The notes beneath the pieces were generated by a model. That model ran no database searches. It worked only from the letters and a program-made list of their open reading frames with translations, and had not been told where the DNA came from. From positions 28,825 to 92,824 of the forward strand of contig JAGAFM010000047.1 of assembly GCA_017612655.1 (NCBI GenBank): a DNA stretch of 64,000 bases, in the 5' to 3' direction. Position numbers and translations under genes: made by a program. Source of the stretch: Clostridia bacterium (GTDB taxonomy: Bacteria; Bacillota; Clostridia; Oscillospirales; CAG-272). Every line of letters begins with the position of its first letter. Position 1 is the stretch's first letter. Positions 9,078 through 16,321 of this stretch are shown here, one piece after another.

Positions 9078-9185
9078 TCAGAAAACAATTCTCTTGGAGA
9101 GACCGGAAAACACGTCGAACGGCGCGCCCCCGGTCGTGCGCTCTCGCCCACCCGGTTTTGCACCGCTACTACCTCCTGCGTCCAT
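9078..9185 (-). CDS. Possible 35-residue leader peptide ahead of mgtE
   Basis: An ATG at 9185 lies 9 nt after the end of an AGAGAGGTGA ribosome site on the mgtE transcript and opens a 35-codon frame (beginning MDAGGSSGAKPGGRER) ending with TGA at 9078-9080. It lies inside the structured leader, ~135 nt before mgtE. It could be a translated regulatory ORF, by analogy with mgtL-type leaders, or chance. There is no homology support. Confidence 0.3.
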   Translation of the reverse strand: MDAGGSSGAKPGGRERTTGGAPFDVFSGLSKRIVF

Positions 9186-9294
9186 CCGGCTCTCACCTCT
9201 CTTTGCTGTTTCAAAAAATGATATCGGTCCGGCTTCCGTTCTGCCTGCTCAAGCGGGCAGGGCGTGATTCGTTTTGAGATGTTCCCCGCCGGAC
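9097..9294 (-). promoter_or_regulatory. Structured 5' leader of mgtE, class unknown
   Basis: Two nested helices are visible in the mgtE transcript. GTCCGGC (9288-9294) pairs with GCCGGAC (9227-9233) around a small hairpin, followed by a T-rich stretch. GAGAGCCGGA (9185-9194) pairs with TCCGG-U-CUCUC (9097-9107) with one bulge, enclosing about 75 nt with a further CGGTGC/GCGCAC...CG helix. The arrangement suggests a cis-regulatory RNA. It lacks the conserved M-box core expected for a Firmicutes mgtE. Confidence 0.45.
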
Positions 9295-9303
9295 TGACGA
9301 TTC

Positions 9304-9332
9304 ATTATATCTCTTTTTCCTCTCCTTGTCAA
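9304..9332 (-). promoter_or_regulatory. Consensus SigA promoter of mgtE
   Basis: On the minus strand a perfect TTGACA (9327-9332), 17-bp spacer and perfect TATAAT (9304-9309). Predicted start near 9297 gives mgtE a leader of about 355 nt. Confidence 0.88.
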
Positions 9333-9486
9333 GAGAACGCACGGTTCGTTTTCTCTCTCCGAGAAGCCGGACGCCCTGCGGCTTCCGGACTCGCCCGGGT
9401 CTCGTTCAGAATCAAACTGATTCTTGTGAAAAAACTTCCATCTTTTTGCCAATAACCCTCTATCTTTCGTTTGTAAAACCAATTTG

Positions 9487-9509
9487 ATGAAAAAAGTTTC
9501 GTTTTTCAT
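9487..9509. promoter_or_regulatory. Inverted repeat upstream of argG, possible operator
   Basis: ATGAAAAA (9487-9494) and TTTTTCAT (9502-9509) form an 8-bp inverted repeat with a 7-bp centre, ~20 bp upstream of the argG -35. Position and AT-rich palindromic form would suit an ArgR/AhrC box, but it is not a clean match to the ARG-box consensus. Confidence 0.3.
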
Positions 9510-9529
9510 GAAATTTTTCGCTATCCCCC

Positions 9530-9558
9530 TTTTCAAACGAATCAAAACGTGATATAAT
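9530..9558 (+). promoter_or_regulatory. Promoter of argGH
   Basis: TATAAT at 9553-9558 with a weak -35 (TTTTCA, 9530-9535) at 17 bp. The weak -35 fits a regulated biosynthetic promoter. Confidence 0.55.
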
Positions 9559-9610
9559 AAGAGTTGTCTTGCAGCTGTTATTGAATCCAAAAGGAAGAAA
9601 GGGTCCCATC

Positions 9611-10846
9611 ATGGAAAAAAAGCAAATCAAGAAAGTCGTTTTGGCTTATTCCGGAGGACTGGATACCTCCATTATTATCCCGTGGCTGCGGGAAAATTAC
9701 AACAATCCCGAAATCATTGCGGTTTCCGGCAATGTAGGCCAGGGGACGGAGCTGGACGGGCTGGAGGAAAAGGCACTGAAAACAGGCGCTTCCAAGCTTT
9801 ATATCGAAGATCTCCGCGAAGAATATATCCGGGATTTCATCTATCCCTGTCTCAAGGCGGATGCCAAGTATGAGGACTATCTTCTCGGTACTTCCCACGC
9901 CAGGCCATGCATCGCCAAGAGGCTTGTGGAAATTGCAAAGAAAGAAGGGGCTGACGCAATCTGTCACGGATGCACCGGAAAAGGAAACGATCAGGTCCGG
10001 TTTGAACTGACCATCAAAGCGTTTGCTCCCGGAATGACCATCATCGCCCCCTGGAGGGAATGGGATATCAAATCCCGGGATGAGGAAATCGACTATGCGG
10101 AGGCGCACAATGTCCCGCTCCGAATCAGCAGAGAGACCAACTATTCCAAGGATAAGAATCTCTGGCATCTGAGCCACGAGGGGATGGATCTGGAAAGCCC
10201 CGCGAATGAACCGCAGTACGGCAAACCCGGTTTTTTGGAAATGACCGTTCCGCCCGAGCAGGCGCCTGATGTTCCGACTTATGTTTCGATTCATTTCGAA
10301 AAAGGGATCCCGACAGCTGTCAACGGAACGGAGATGAATCCGATCCAGCTGGTCGAGACACTGAACCGGATCGGTGGAGAAAATGCGATCGGCCTCCTGG
10401 ACATTGTGGAAAACCGTCTGGTCGGCATGAAGAGCCGCGGTGTGTACGAAACCCCTGCGGGAACGATTCTCTACAAGGCACACAACGTTCTGGAAACGAT
10501 TACGCTGGATAAGGAAACCTTCCATTTCCAGCAGTCCGTCATTGCCCCCAAAATGGCTGATCTGGTCTACAACGGTCTTTGGTTCACCCCGTTGAGAGAG
10601 GCTCTCTGTTCCTTTGTGGACAAAGTTCAGGAAAGGGTCACCGGGGATGTCAGACTGAAACTGTACAAGGGTAATCTGATCAACGCAGGAGTGACCTCTC
10701 CGTTCACCCTCTACGACGAGCAAACCGCGTCCTTTGGAGAAGACGATGATTACAACCAGGCTGACTCCCGCGGCTTTATCAATCTGTTCGGACTTCCGAT
10801 CTCGGTAAAAGCCAAACTGGATGCCCGCAGGGAGAAAGAGACTTAA
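9611..10846 (+). CDS. argG: Argininosuccinate synthase
   Basis: Joins citrulline and aspartate with ATP to form argininosuccinate, the penultimate step of arginine synthesis. The [10 protein letters not shown]-loop (about residues 11-19) binds ATP; the [13 protein letters not shown] motif and the [19 protein letters not shown] stretch are also canonical. From ATG 9611 it is 411 residues, normal for ArgG. An upstream in-frame ATG (9569) would add 14 residues; 9611 is preferred because it follows GGAAGAAAGGG. argH follows 60 bp downstream. Confidence 0.97.
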   Translation: MEKKQIKKVVLAYSGGLDTSIIIPWLRENYNNPEIIAVSGNVGQGTELDGLEEKALKTGASKLYIEDLREEYIRDFIYPCLKADAKYEDYLLGTSHARPCIAKRLVEIAKKEGADAICHGCTGKGNDQVRFELTIKAFAPGMTIIAPWREWDIKSRDEEIDYAEAHNVPLRISRETNYSKDKNLWHLSHEGMDLESPANEPQYGKPGFLEMTVPPEQAPDVPTYVSIHFEKGIPTAVNGTEMNPIQLVETLNRIGGENAIGLLDIVENRLVGMKSRGVYETPAGTILYKAHNVLETITLDKETFHFQQSVIAPKMADLVYNGLWFTPLREALCSFVDKVQERVTGDVRLKLYKGNLINAGVTSPFTLYDEQTASFGEDDDYNQADSRGFINLFGLPISVKAKLDARREKET

Positions 10847-10906
10847 GAAAACGCTGTCGGATTTCCGTTCCCCCCACCGACCGATGAAACGAGGTGTACT
10901 CCGCCG

Positions 10907-12283
10907 ATGAAAATGTGGGCAGGCCGCTTCACGAAAGAAGAGGATTCCCTAGTAAACGACTTCAATTCCTCCATTTCCTTTGACTGCAGAATGTACCGGG
11001 AAGATATCGAAGGAAGCATCGCGCACGCCACCATGCTGGGAACCTGCAATATCATTCCGAAAGAGGAGGCCGACGCCATCGTTGCAGGCCTCAGGGGCAT
11101 TCTTGCCGATCTGGAAAGCGGCGCTCTTTCCATTGATCCCGAAGCGGAAGACATTCACATGTTCGTGGAGGAAATCCTGACAAATCGGATCGGGGACGCC
11201 GGAAAACGTCTTCACACAGCCCGTTCACGGAATGATCAGGTGGCACTGGATCTCCGCATGTACTGCAAAAGGGAAATCCGGGAAGTTCAGACTCTGATTC
11301 GGGGCCTTCTCGGAGCGATTGCCGATCAGGCCGAAAAAAACGCGGATGCCGTCATGAGCGGTTATACCCACCTTCAGCGTGCGCAGCCGGTCACGTTTGC
11401 GCACTCAATTCTCGCCTATGCCCAGATGCTGATCCGCGACTTGTCCCGGCTGGACGAGACTTTCAAGAGAACCGATTTCATGCCGCTCGGATCCGGGGCT
11501 CTGGCATCAACCACCTATCCGATCGACCGCAGGATGACGGCGGAACTGTTAGGATTTCATGAAATAACTCTGAATTCGATCGATGGTGTTTCGGACAGGG
11601 ATTTTGCGATCGAATTCTGCTCGGATCTTTCCATTCTGATGATGCACCTGAGCCGATTCTCCGAGGAAATCATCCTCTGGTGTTCCTCTGAGTTCCGCTT
11701 TCTTGAACTGGACGATGCTTTTTCTACCGGTTCATCCATCATGCCTCAGAAGAAAAACCCGGATATAGCGGAACTGGTTCGGGGAAAGACCGGACGCGTT
11801 TACGGAGATTTGCAAACCCTGCTTGTCGTAATGAAAGGGCTTCCCCTTGCCTACAACAAAGACATGCAGGAAGACAAGGAAGCGCTTTTTGACGCGATTG
11901 ACACCGCAAAACAGGCGCTGAAAGTTTTCACCCGGATGTTTGAAACCGTCACAGTTCGAAAAGACAATCTTCGGAGCTCGGCTTCCGAAGGGTTTATCAA
12001 CGCAACCGACTGTGCCGACTATCTGACCAAAAAGGGACTTCCGTTCCGCTCCGCGTACCGAATCGTTGGGCAACTGGTCGGTTACTGCATCCAGCAGAAA
12101 AAAACGCTCGAAACCCTCTCTCTTGACGAGTACCGGACCTTTTCCGGTCTCTTTGAAGAAGATATCTTCGGTGCCATTAATCTGGAAAACTGTGTCAGCA
12201 GCAGAAAAGCCGAAGGCGGCCCATCTATGCAAAGCGTACTGAAACAGATCGCAACGGTCAGAGAACTGATATCCGGATCCTGA
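10907..12283 (+). CDS. argH: Argininosuccinate lyase
   Basis: Cleaves argininosuccinate to arginine and fumarate. The 458-residue protein begins KMWAGRF, as expected, and has the superfamily signature [11 protein letters not shown] around residue 280, the [12 protein letters not shown] region and [11 protein letters not shown] (active-site His). It belongs to the fumarase/aspartase fold and acts as a tetramer. It is second in the argG-argH transcript; the next gene starts 46 bp later and may be part of the same unit. Confidence 0.97.
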   Translation: MKMWAGRFTKEEDSLVNDFNSSISFDCRMYREDIEGSIAHATMLGTCNIIPKEEADAIVAGLRGILADLESGALSIDPEAEDIHMFVEEILTNRIGDAGKRLHTARSRNDQVALDLRMYCKREIREVQTLIRGLLGAIADQAEKNADAVMSGYTHLQRAQPVTFAHSILAYAQMLIRDLSRLDETFKRTDFMPLGSGALASTTYPIDRRMTAELLGFHEITLNSIDGVSDRDFAIEFCSDLSILMMHLSRFSEEIILWCSSEFRFLELDDAFSTGSSIMPQKKNPDIAELVRGKTGRVYGDLQTLLVVMKGLPLAYNKDMQEDKEALFDAIDTAKQALKVFTRMFETVTVRKDNLRSSASEGFINATDCADYLTKKGLPFRSAYRIVGQLVGYCIQQKKTLETLSLDEYRTFSGLFEEDIFGAINLENCVSSRKAEGGPSMQSVLKQIATVRELISGS

Positions 12284-12329
12284 CCGTTCCCCGTCCTTTA
12301 CTTTTTCACTCTCAAGGAGGAAGCAGAAA

Positions 12330-12680
12330 ATGCCGAAGAAAAAGAATCCCGCAGACGATCTCGTCTACGAGACAAAAATCAACCCGGAAAACAAAGACCT
12401 CATCCACACCGCGAAAAAGAAGGGATCTTCCGGAGAAAAGAAAAAGACGGATCAGGAAGACTATCACGATTACTGGTCCGATGACTTCTCCGAAGAGAGG
12501 GACCCTTTTGACGAAATGGACCCGGATCCCGAAATGATGATTATCTACGACCTGATCTCCCGGATGGTCGCATCCGAGTGCGAGAACGCACTCTGGCAGG
12601 CATATGCGGCACTCGACGAGGTAGACTCCATTCAGGCCGCCAAAAGAAAAATCCGCGAGCTGATGAAACAGTATCGATAG
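12330..12680 (+). CDS. Small acidic hypothetical protein
   Basis: 116 residues, not recognised. A Lys-rich N-terminus is followed by a strongly Asp/Glu-rich, probably disordered middle (about 45-75), then a predicted amphipathic helical C-terminus (about 76-116, MMIIYDLISRMVASECENALWQAY) ending in basic residues. AAGGAGG lies 8-9 nt before the ATG. It follows argH without a terminator and precedes a very strong one, so it probably ends the arg transcript. No membrane segment, no metal motif. Confidence 0.7.
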   Translation: MPKKKNPADDLVYETKINPENKDLIHTAKKKGSSGEKKKTDQEDYHDYWSDDFSEERDPFDEMDPDPEMMIIYDLISRMVASECENALWQAYAALDEVDSIQAAKRKIRELMKQYR

Positions 12681-12693
12681 AGAGAACCGTCTC

Positions 12694-12736
12694 GCCGTGC
12701 TTTTGTTGCATCCGCAACAGAAACACGGCTTTTTTT
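12694..12736 (+). terminator. Strong intrinsic terminator of the argGH unit
   Basis: GCCGTG...CACGGC with an inner TGTTGC/GCAACA arm makes a hairpin of about 16 bp around ATCC, followed by seven T. Confidence 0.93.
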
Positions 12737-12783
12737 CTGTTATGCTTTCACAGAAATCAATCTATTTAAAGAAGGTGAACCTC

Positions 12784-13818
12784 TTGAAACAATTCATCGC
12801 CGTTATCCTCGCCCTGATCCTGTCCCTTGGAATGCTGTCCGCCTGCGGAGAAGCAACCGTTCCGGAAGAAAACCCGTCAGACACAGCTTCCGAACCACAG
12901 TCTGAGAACCCCTCCGAACCGATAACCGTCCGCCTGGGCGGTTTGAAAGGTCCGACTACGATGGGAATGGTCAAACTGTTGGATGACGCGGAACAGGGCC
13001 TTACACAAAACACCTATTCCTTCACCATGGCTGCCTCGGCAGATGAACTGTCCCCGAAACTCTTAAAAGGGGAACTGGATATTCTGGCAGCACCCGCCAA
13101 TCTTGGCGCCGTTCTGACCAGTAAATCCGGGGGAGGCATTCAAGCCATAGGCGTCAGCACGCTCGGGGTTCTTTACATAGTTGAAAAAGGAGAAGAATCC
13201 GTCCGCTCGCTGTCCGATCTGAAAGGAAAAACTCTCCTCGCCACCGGAAAGGGTACGACTCCCGAGTACGCGCTCACCTATCTTCTTGCGCAAAACGGAC
13301 TGGAACTCGGAACCGATGTTCAGATTGAATGGAAGAGTGAACCGACAGAAGTGGTTTCCCAGATGGCAACCATGGAAAGTGCCGTTGCGATGCTTCCTCA
13401 GCCTTTTGTCACCGTTGCATCCAATCAGCTGGAAGATCTCCGAATCGCCGTAGATCTGACCGAAGCCTGGAATCAGTTGAACAACAGCAGCCGGCTCGTT
13501 ACGGCTTCTCTCCTCGTTCGCAAAGAATTTGCGGAACAGCATCCGGATCTTGTGCAAACCTTCCTGGAGGAATACGCCGCGTCCACGGATTACGTCAACA
13601 GCCAGCCCGGTGAAGCAGCCTCTCTGGTGGAGAAATTCGGAATCGTCAAGGCGGCCATCGCCCAGAAGGCGATCCCCTACTGCAATCTGGTCTGCATCAC
13701 GGGAAGTGAGATGAAGGCGGCCCTTCAGGGCTACCTCGAAGTGCTGTACTCCCTCAATCCGGCTTCGGTCGGAGGAGCGCTTCCCGGTGAAGATTATTAT
13801 TTGATCTATGAAGATTGA
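12784..13818 (+). CDS. ABC transporter substrate-binding lipoprotein (NMT1/SsuA-like)
   Basis: The likely start is TTG 12784, placed 5 nt after AAGGTGA; it gives a clean lipoprotein signal with LSAC and lipidated Cys21. A Glu/Ser/Pro linker precedes a periplasmic-binding fold (about 45-344) with features of the NMT1/SsuA/TauA group, such as DLKGKTLLATGKGTTPEYAL and MLPQPFVTVA. The frame overlaps the permease by 11 nt, confirming one operon. Family members bind sulfonates, nitrate, taurine, riboflavin or thiamine precursors; residues here do not decide which. It captures the ligand outside the membrane. Confidence 0.88.
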   Translation: MKQFIAVILALILSLGMLSACGEATVPEENPSDTASEPQSENPSEPITVRLGGLKGPTTMGMVKLLDDAEQGLTQNTYSFTMAASADELSPKLLKGELDILAAPANLGAVLTSKSGGGIQAIGVSTLGVLYIVEKGEESVRSLSDLKGKTLLATGKGTTPEYALTYLLAQNGLELGTDVQIEWKSEPTEVVSQMATMESAVAMLPQPFVTVASNQLEDLRIAVDLTEAWNQLNNSSRLVTASLLVRKEFAEQHPDLVQTFLEEYAASTDYVNSQPGEAASLVEKFGIVKAAIAQKAIPYCNLVCITGSEMKAALQGYLEVLYSLNPASVGGALPGEDYYLIYED

Positions 13819-14575
13819 GGCTGCTCTGAAAAGCCGCTCCTTCTTCCGGATTCTTTCCGTCCTGCTCGCGCTGATTCTGTGGCAGATTCTTGCAACCAGG
13901 ATCAACATGGATATGATGCTGGCGTCCCCGATTCAGGTCCTGGAGCGGCTCTTTACCATTTGGCGCGAACCGGACTTCTTCTCCACGCTGTTCTTCTCCT
14001 GGAGCCGCATCATGTCTGGCTTTCTGCTAGCCTTTCTCGGAGGTTTTCTGATGGGAACGCTGGCAGGTGCTCTCAGGCCTGTTGAACTTCTGCTCTGGCC
14101 ATACGTCACCGTCGCCAAGACGGTTCCAATCGCTTCCTTTATTATCCTCTGTCTGCTTTGGCTGAATTACTCGCAAATGACGGTTTTTATCGCATTTCTG
14201 ATCGCATTCCCCGTCATCTACGCAAACGTCCTTCAGGGGATCAGGAGCACCGATCCGAAGCTGAACGAAGTCGCTTCGTTCTATCGGATTCCATGGTACC
14301 GGAAGTATCTCTTTATCACGCTCCCGTCGGTAAAGCCCTATCTGATTTCCGCCTGCGGGGTCGCAATCGGAATGGCTTGGAAAGCCGGGGTCGCAGCAGA
14401 GGTCATCGGTATTATTGACGGTTCGATCGGAGAAAAGCTGTACGAGGGTAAAATCTACTTTCTGAATGCAGATCTTCTGTCCTGGACCCTGATCCTGATC
14501 CTCCTCAGCGTATTGAATGAAAGACTATTCTCCCTTTTTCTCAAGGGCGTGTTCCGGGGGGTGCAGAAATTATGA
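13808..14575 (+). CDS. ABC transporter permease (SsuC/TauC-like)
   Basis: 255 residues with six likely membrane helices. The cytoplasmic coupling loop NEVASFYRIPWYRKYLFITLPSVKPYL carries the EAA-type motif that docks on the ATPase. TVAKTVPIASFIILCLLW matches the BPD_transp_1 core of aliphatic sulfonate/nitrate-type importers. ATG 13808 lies inside the end of the binding-protein gene, and the stop overlaps the ATPase ATG (ATGA), so the three are translationally coupled. Confidence 0.9.
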   Translation: MKIEAALKSRSFFRILSVLLALILWQILATRINMDMMLASPIQVLERLFTIWREPDFFSTLFFSWSRIMSGFLLAFLGGFLMGTLAGALRPVELLLWPYVTVAKTVPIASFIILCLLWLNYSQMTVFIAFLIAFPVIYANVLQGIRSTDPKLNEVASFYRIPWYRKYLFITLPSVKPYLISACGVAIGMAWKAGVAAEVIGIIDGSIGEKLYEGKIYFLNADLLSWTLILILLSVLNERLFSLFLKGVFRGVQKL

Positions 14576-15165
14576 GCGATATCCTTCTGGATCGAGTCTC
14601 AAAATCATTTGGGGAAAACCGGATTATCAGCAATCTTTCCCTCCGAATTCCCGAGAAAAGCGTAACCTGCATCCTCGGTCCCTCCGGTTGCGGAAAGACC
14701 ACTCTTCTGAATCTGATTGCCGGAATCCTTTCTCCGGATTCCGGTACCATTACAGGCGTTCCCGAGAAGCGTTCTTTTGTATTTCAGGAGGACCGTCTCT
14801 GTGAAGACTTCTCCGGTTACCGAAACATCCGTCTGGTCACCGGAAACAAACGGTCAAAAGAAGACATCCACCGGCATCTGGCCGAACTGTCCCTGTCGGA
14901 AGAAAGGGAAAAACCGGTTCGGGAATACAGCGGAGGGATGAAGCGGCGGATTGCGCTGGCCCGTGCCATCTGTTATGACGCTGATTGCATCTTCCTTGAC
15001 GAGCCGTTCAAAGGACTGGATCCCGACAGGAAGAAAGAAACCATGGACTACGTGAGGCGTTACACGGAAAGCAAGACCGTTCTGTTCGTCACACATGACG
15101 AGAGCGAAGCGGAATACCTAGGCGGGTTGCGGCTGTCCTTTCCCCTGACCGGTTCCGGAAACTGA
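14572..15165 (+). CDS. ABC transporter ATP-binding protein (SsuB/TauB-like)
   Basis: 197 residues, short but complete for an importer ATPase: Walker A GPSGCGKTT (about 38-46), Q-loop FVFQEDR, signature YSGGMKRR, Walker B DCIFLDEP, D-loop and switch His in FVTHDESEAEYL. There is no C-terminal regulatory domain. It powers the permease encoded immediately upstream and is the last gene before a shared terminator. Confidence 0.92.
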   Translation: MSDILLDRVSKSFGENRIISNLSLRIPEKSVTCILGPSGCGKTTLLNLIAGILSPDSGTITGVPEKRSFVFQEDRLCEDFSGYRNIRLVTGNKRSKEDIHRHLAELSLSEEREKPVREYSGGMKRRIALARAICYDADCIFLDEPFKGLDPDRKKETMDYVRRYTESKTVLFVTHDESEAEYLGGLRLSFPLTGSGN

Positions 15166-15203
15166 AACCTTGTCTAAAGACTTTTGTGACTGTCCGCTAA
15201 TTC

Positions 15204-15242
15204 AAAAACCCGTGCTGCCGTTTTTGCGGCAGTACGGGTTTT
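15204..15242. terminator. Bidirectional terminator between ABC operon and SDR gene
   Basis: AACCCGTgCTGCCG pairs with CGGCAGtACGGGTT around TTTTTG. Flanking A- and T-tracts allow termination of both convergent transcripts. Confidence 0.88.
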
Positions 15243-15286
15243 GTGTCTCTTTTGAATTCAGCGGGGCAAGGAACGGGGCCTCTCTT

Positions 15287-16096
15287 TCAACGCGCTTCGT
15301 TGATCGGCGCCGTTCCATTCTCCGAACCGGCCAGTCCGTTCACACGAACCAGCCAGTCGCTCAGGCTGGGACTGATGGCGTCCGCCCAGGTCAGGAGGTG
15401 ACAGGAAAAGCCCGGCACCATCAACTCTTTCTTTTTCTTGACTACTGCCCGAATCACGGCTTTCGCGACCAGATCCGGATCCCCCTTTGGCGTAATGCGG
15501 GGACAATCCACGTGGGCAATCTGAGGCGTGTCCATTCTGCTGGGATAAATCGTCGCCACATGAATCCCGGTACCACGCAACTCCTGCCTCAGAACCTGAA
15601 AGAAACCGTTCATGGCAAACTTGGAGCCCACATAGGCCGCATCCGGCGGAACTCCTTTTTTACCATCCATGGAGCAGGTCGTCACGATTGTTCCCTTTTT
15701 CTGATCAAGAAACAGAGGGAGAACCGCATAGACGCAGTTCAGACAGCCGAAATAATTGACCTCCATGATTTTCCGGATCTGATCCATCCTCAGATCCTTC
15801 GCCTCGCATCTCAGATAAATCCCGGCGTTGCAGTGAAAAACATCCAGTCCTCCGAGTTGTCGGACGGCCTCATCCACAGCGTTTCTGACCTGCTGCGGAT
15901 CGGTAATATCCGCCTCCAGCACGACTGCTTTTCGGGAAAGCGCCCGAACCGCCTCCGCGGTTTCTTCCAGACGCTCTCTGTTTCGGGCGATCAGTGCGAG
16001 ATCTGCACCTTCTTTTGCCATCCGCAGTGCCGTTGCGCGTCCGATGCCGCTTGAAGCACCGGTGATTGCCGCACGGATTCCTTCCATCTTTCCCAT
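15287..16096 (-). CDS. Short-chain dehydrogenase/reductase
   Basis: Classical SDR: TGASSGIG nucleotide motif near the N-terminus, an Arg (ARNRERL) after strand 2 that favours NADP(H), NAG motif, catalytic Ser in TTCSMDG, and Y-V-G-S-K for the catalytic Tyr/Lys pair. From ATG 16096 it is 269 residues. The frame continues upstream, but the promoter at 16149-16177 puts transcription start near 16142, leaving ATG 16108 or 16096; the latter has GAAGGG at a better distance. Substrate unknown; the long C-terminus (about residue 215 onward) is typical of lipid or 3-ketosphinganine-type reductases. Confidence 0.85.
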   Translation of the reverse strand: MGKMEGIRAAITGASSGIGRATALRMAKEGADLALIARNRERLEETAEAVRALSRKAVVLEADITDPQQVRNAVDEAVRQLGGLDVFHCNAGIYLRCEAKDLRMDQIRKIMEVNYFGCLNCVYAVLPLFLDQKKGTIVTTCSMDGKKGVPPDAAYVGSKFAMNGFFQVLRQELRGTGIHVATIYPSRMDTPQIAHVDCPRITPKGDPDLVAKAVIRAVVKKKKELMVPGFSCHLLTWADAISPSLSDWLVRVNGLAGSENGTAPINEAR

Positions 16097-16148
16097 ATCG
16101 GTTTCCATCCCTTCAAATCCGTTTTGAGTCACCTTTCTAGCTTTTTTC

Positions 16149-16177
16149 ACTTTATCACAAGAGCAGGCCCCAGTCAA
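16149..16177 (-). promoter_or_regulatory. Promoter of the SDR gene
   Basis: TTGACT (16172-16177), 17 bp, TAAAGT (16149-16154) with extended TG, reading leftward. Confidence 0.6.
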
Positions 16178-16229
16178 GAGATTTCGGAACAATTGTGGGT
16201 AGGTCGAAGCTCCATTTTTTCATGCCATC

Positions 16230-16258
16230 TTGTCAGTGTTCTCTTCCTATGCTATAAT
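16230..16258 (+). promoter_or_regulatory. Promoter of the glycoside-hydrolase-like gene
   Basis: TTGTCA (16230-16235), 17 bp, TATAAT (16253-16258) with TG one base before the -10. Start near 16265. Confidence 0.78.
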
Positions 16259-16321
16259 GAGGCAGGTGCATTGTTCAGATCAGCCAGAATGCTTTTTCGG
16301 AGAGGAGAATCCATTCCCGCT

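Larger units (their letters stand above)
8943..9610. other. 668-bp divergent regulatory region between mgtE and argG
   Basis: No ordinary gene fits here. It contains the leftward mgtE promoter and its long structured leader, a possible 35-codon leader ORF, an ATGAAAAA/TTTTTCAT inverted repeat and the rightward argG promoter; each is listed separately. Confidence 0.8.

Noticed and set aside
9029..9214. 61-residue frame in the mgtE leader
   Set aside because: No ribosome site at its start and it runs across the leader helices; the 35-codon frame in another phase has the better signal, itself only tentative.
8943..9297. M-box, T-box, cobalamin or lysine riboswitch in the mgtE leader
   Set aside because: None of the conserved cores could be matched by eye, so only an unclassified structured leader is reported.
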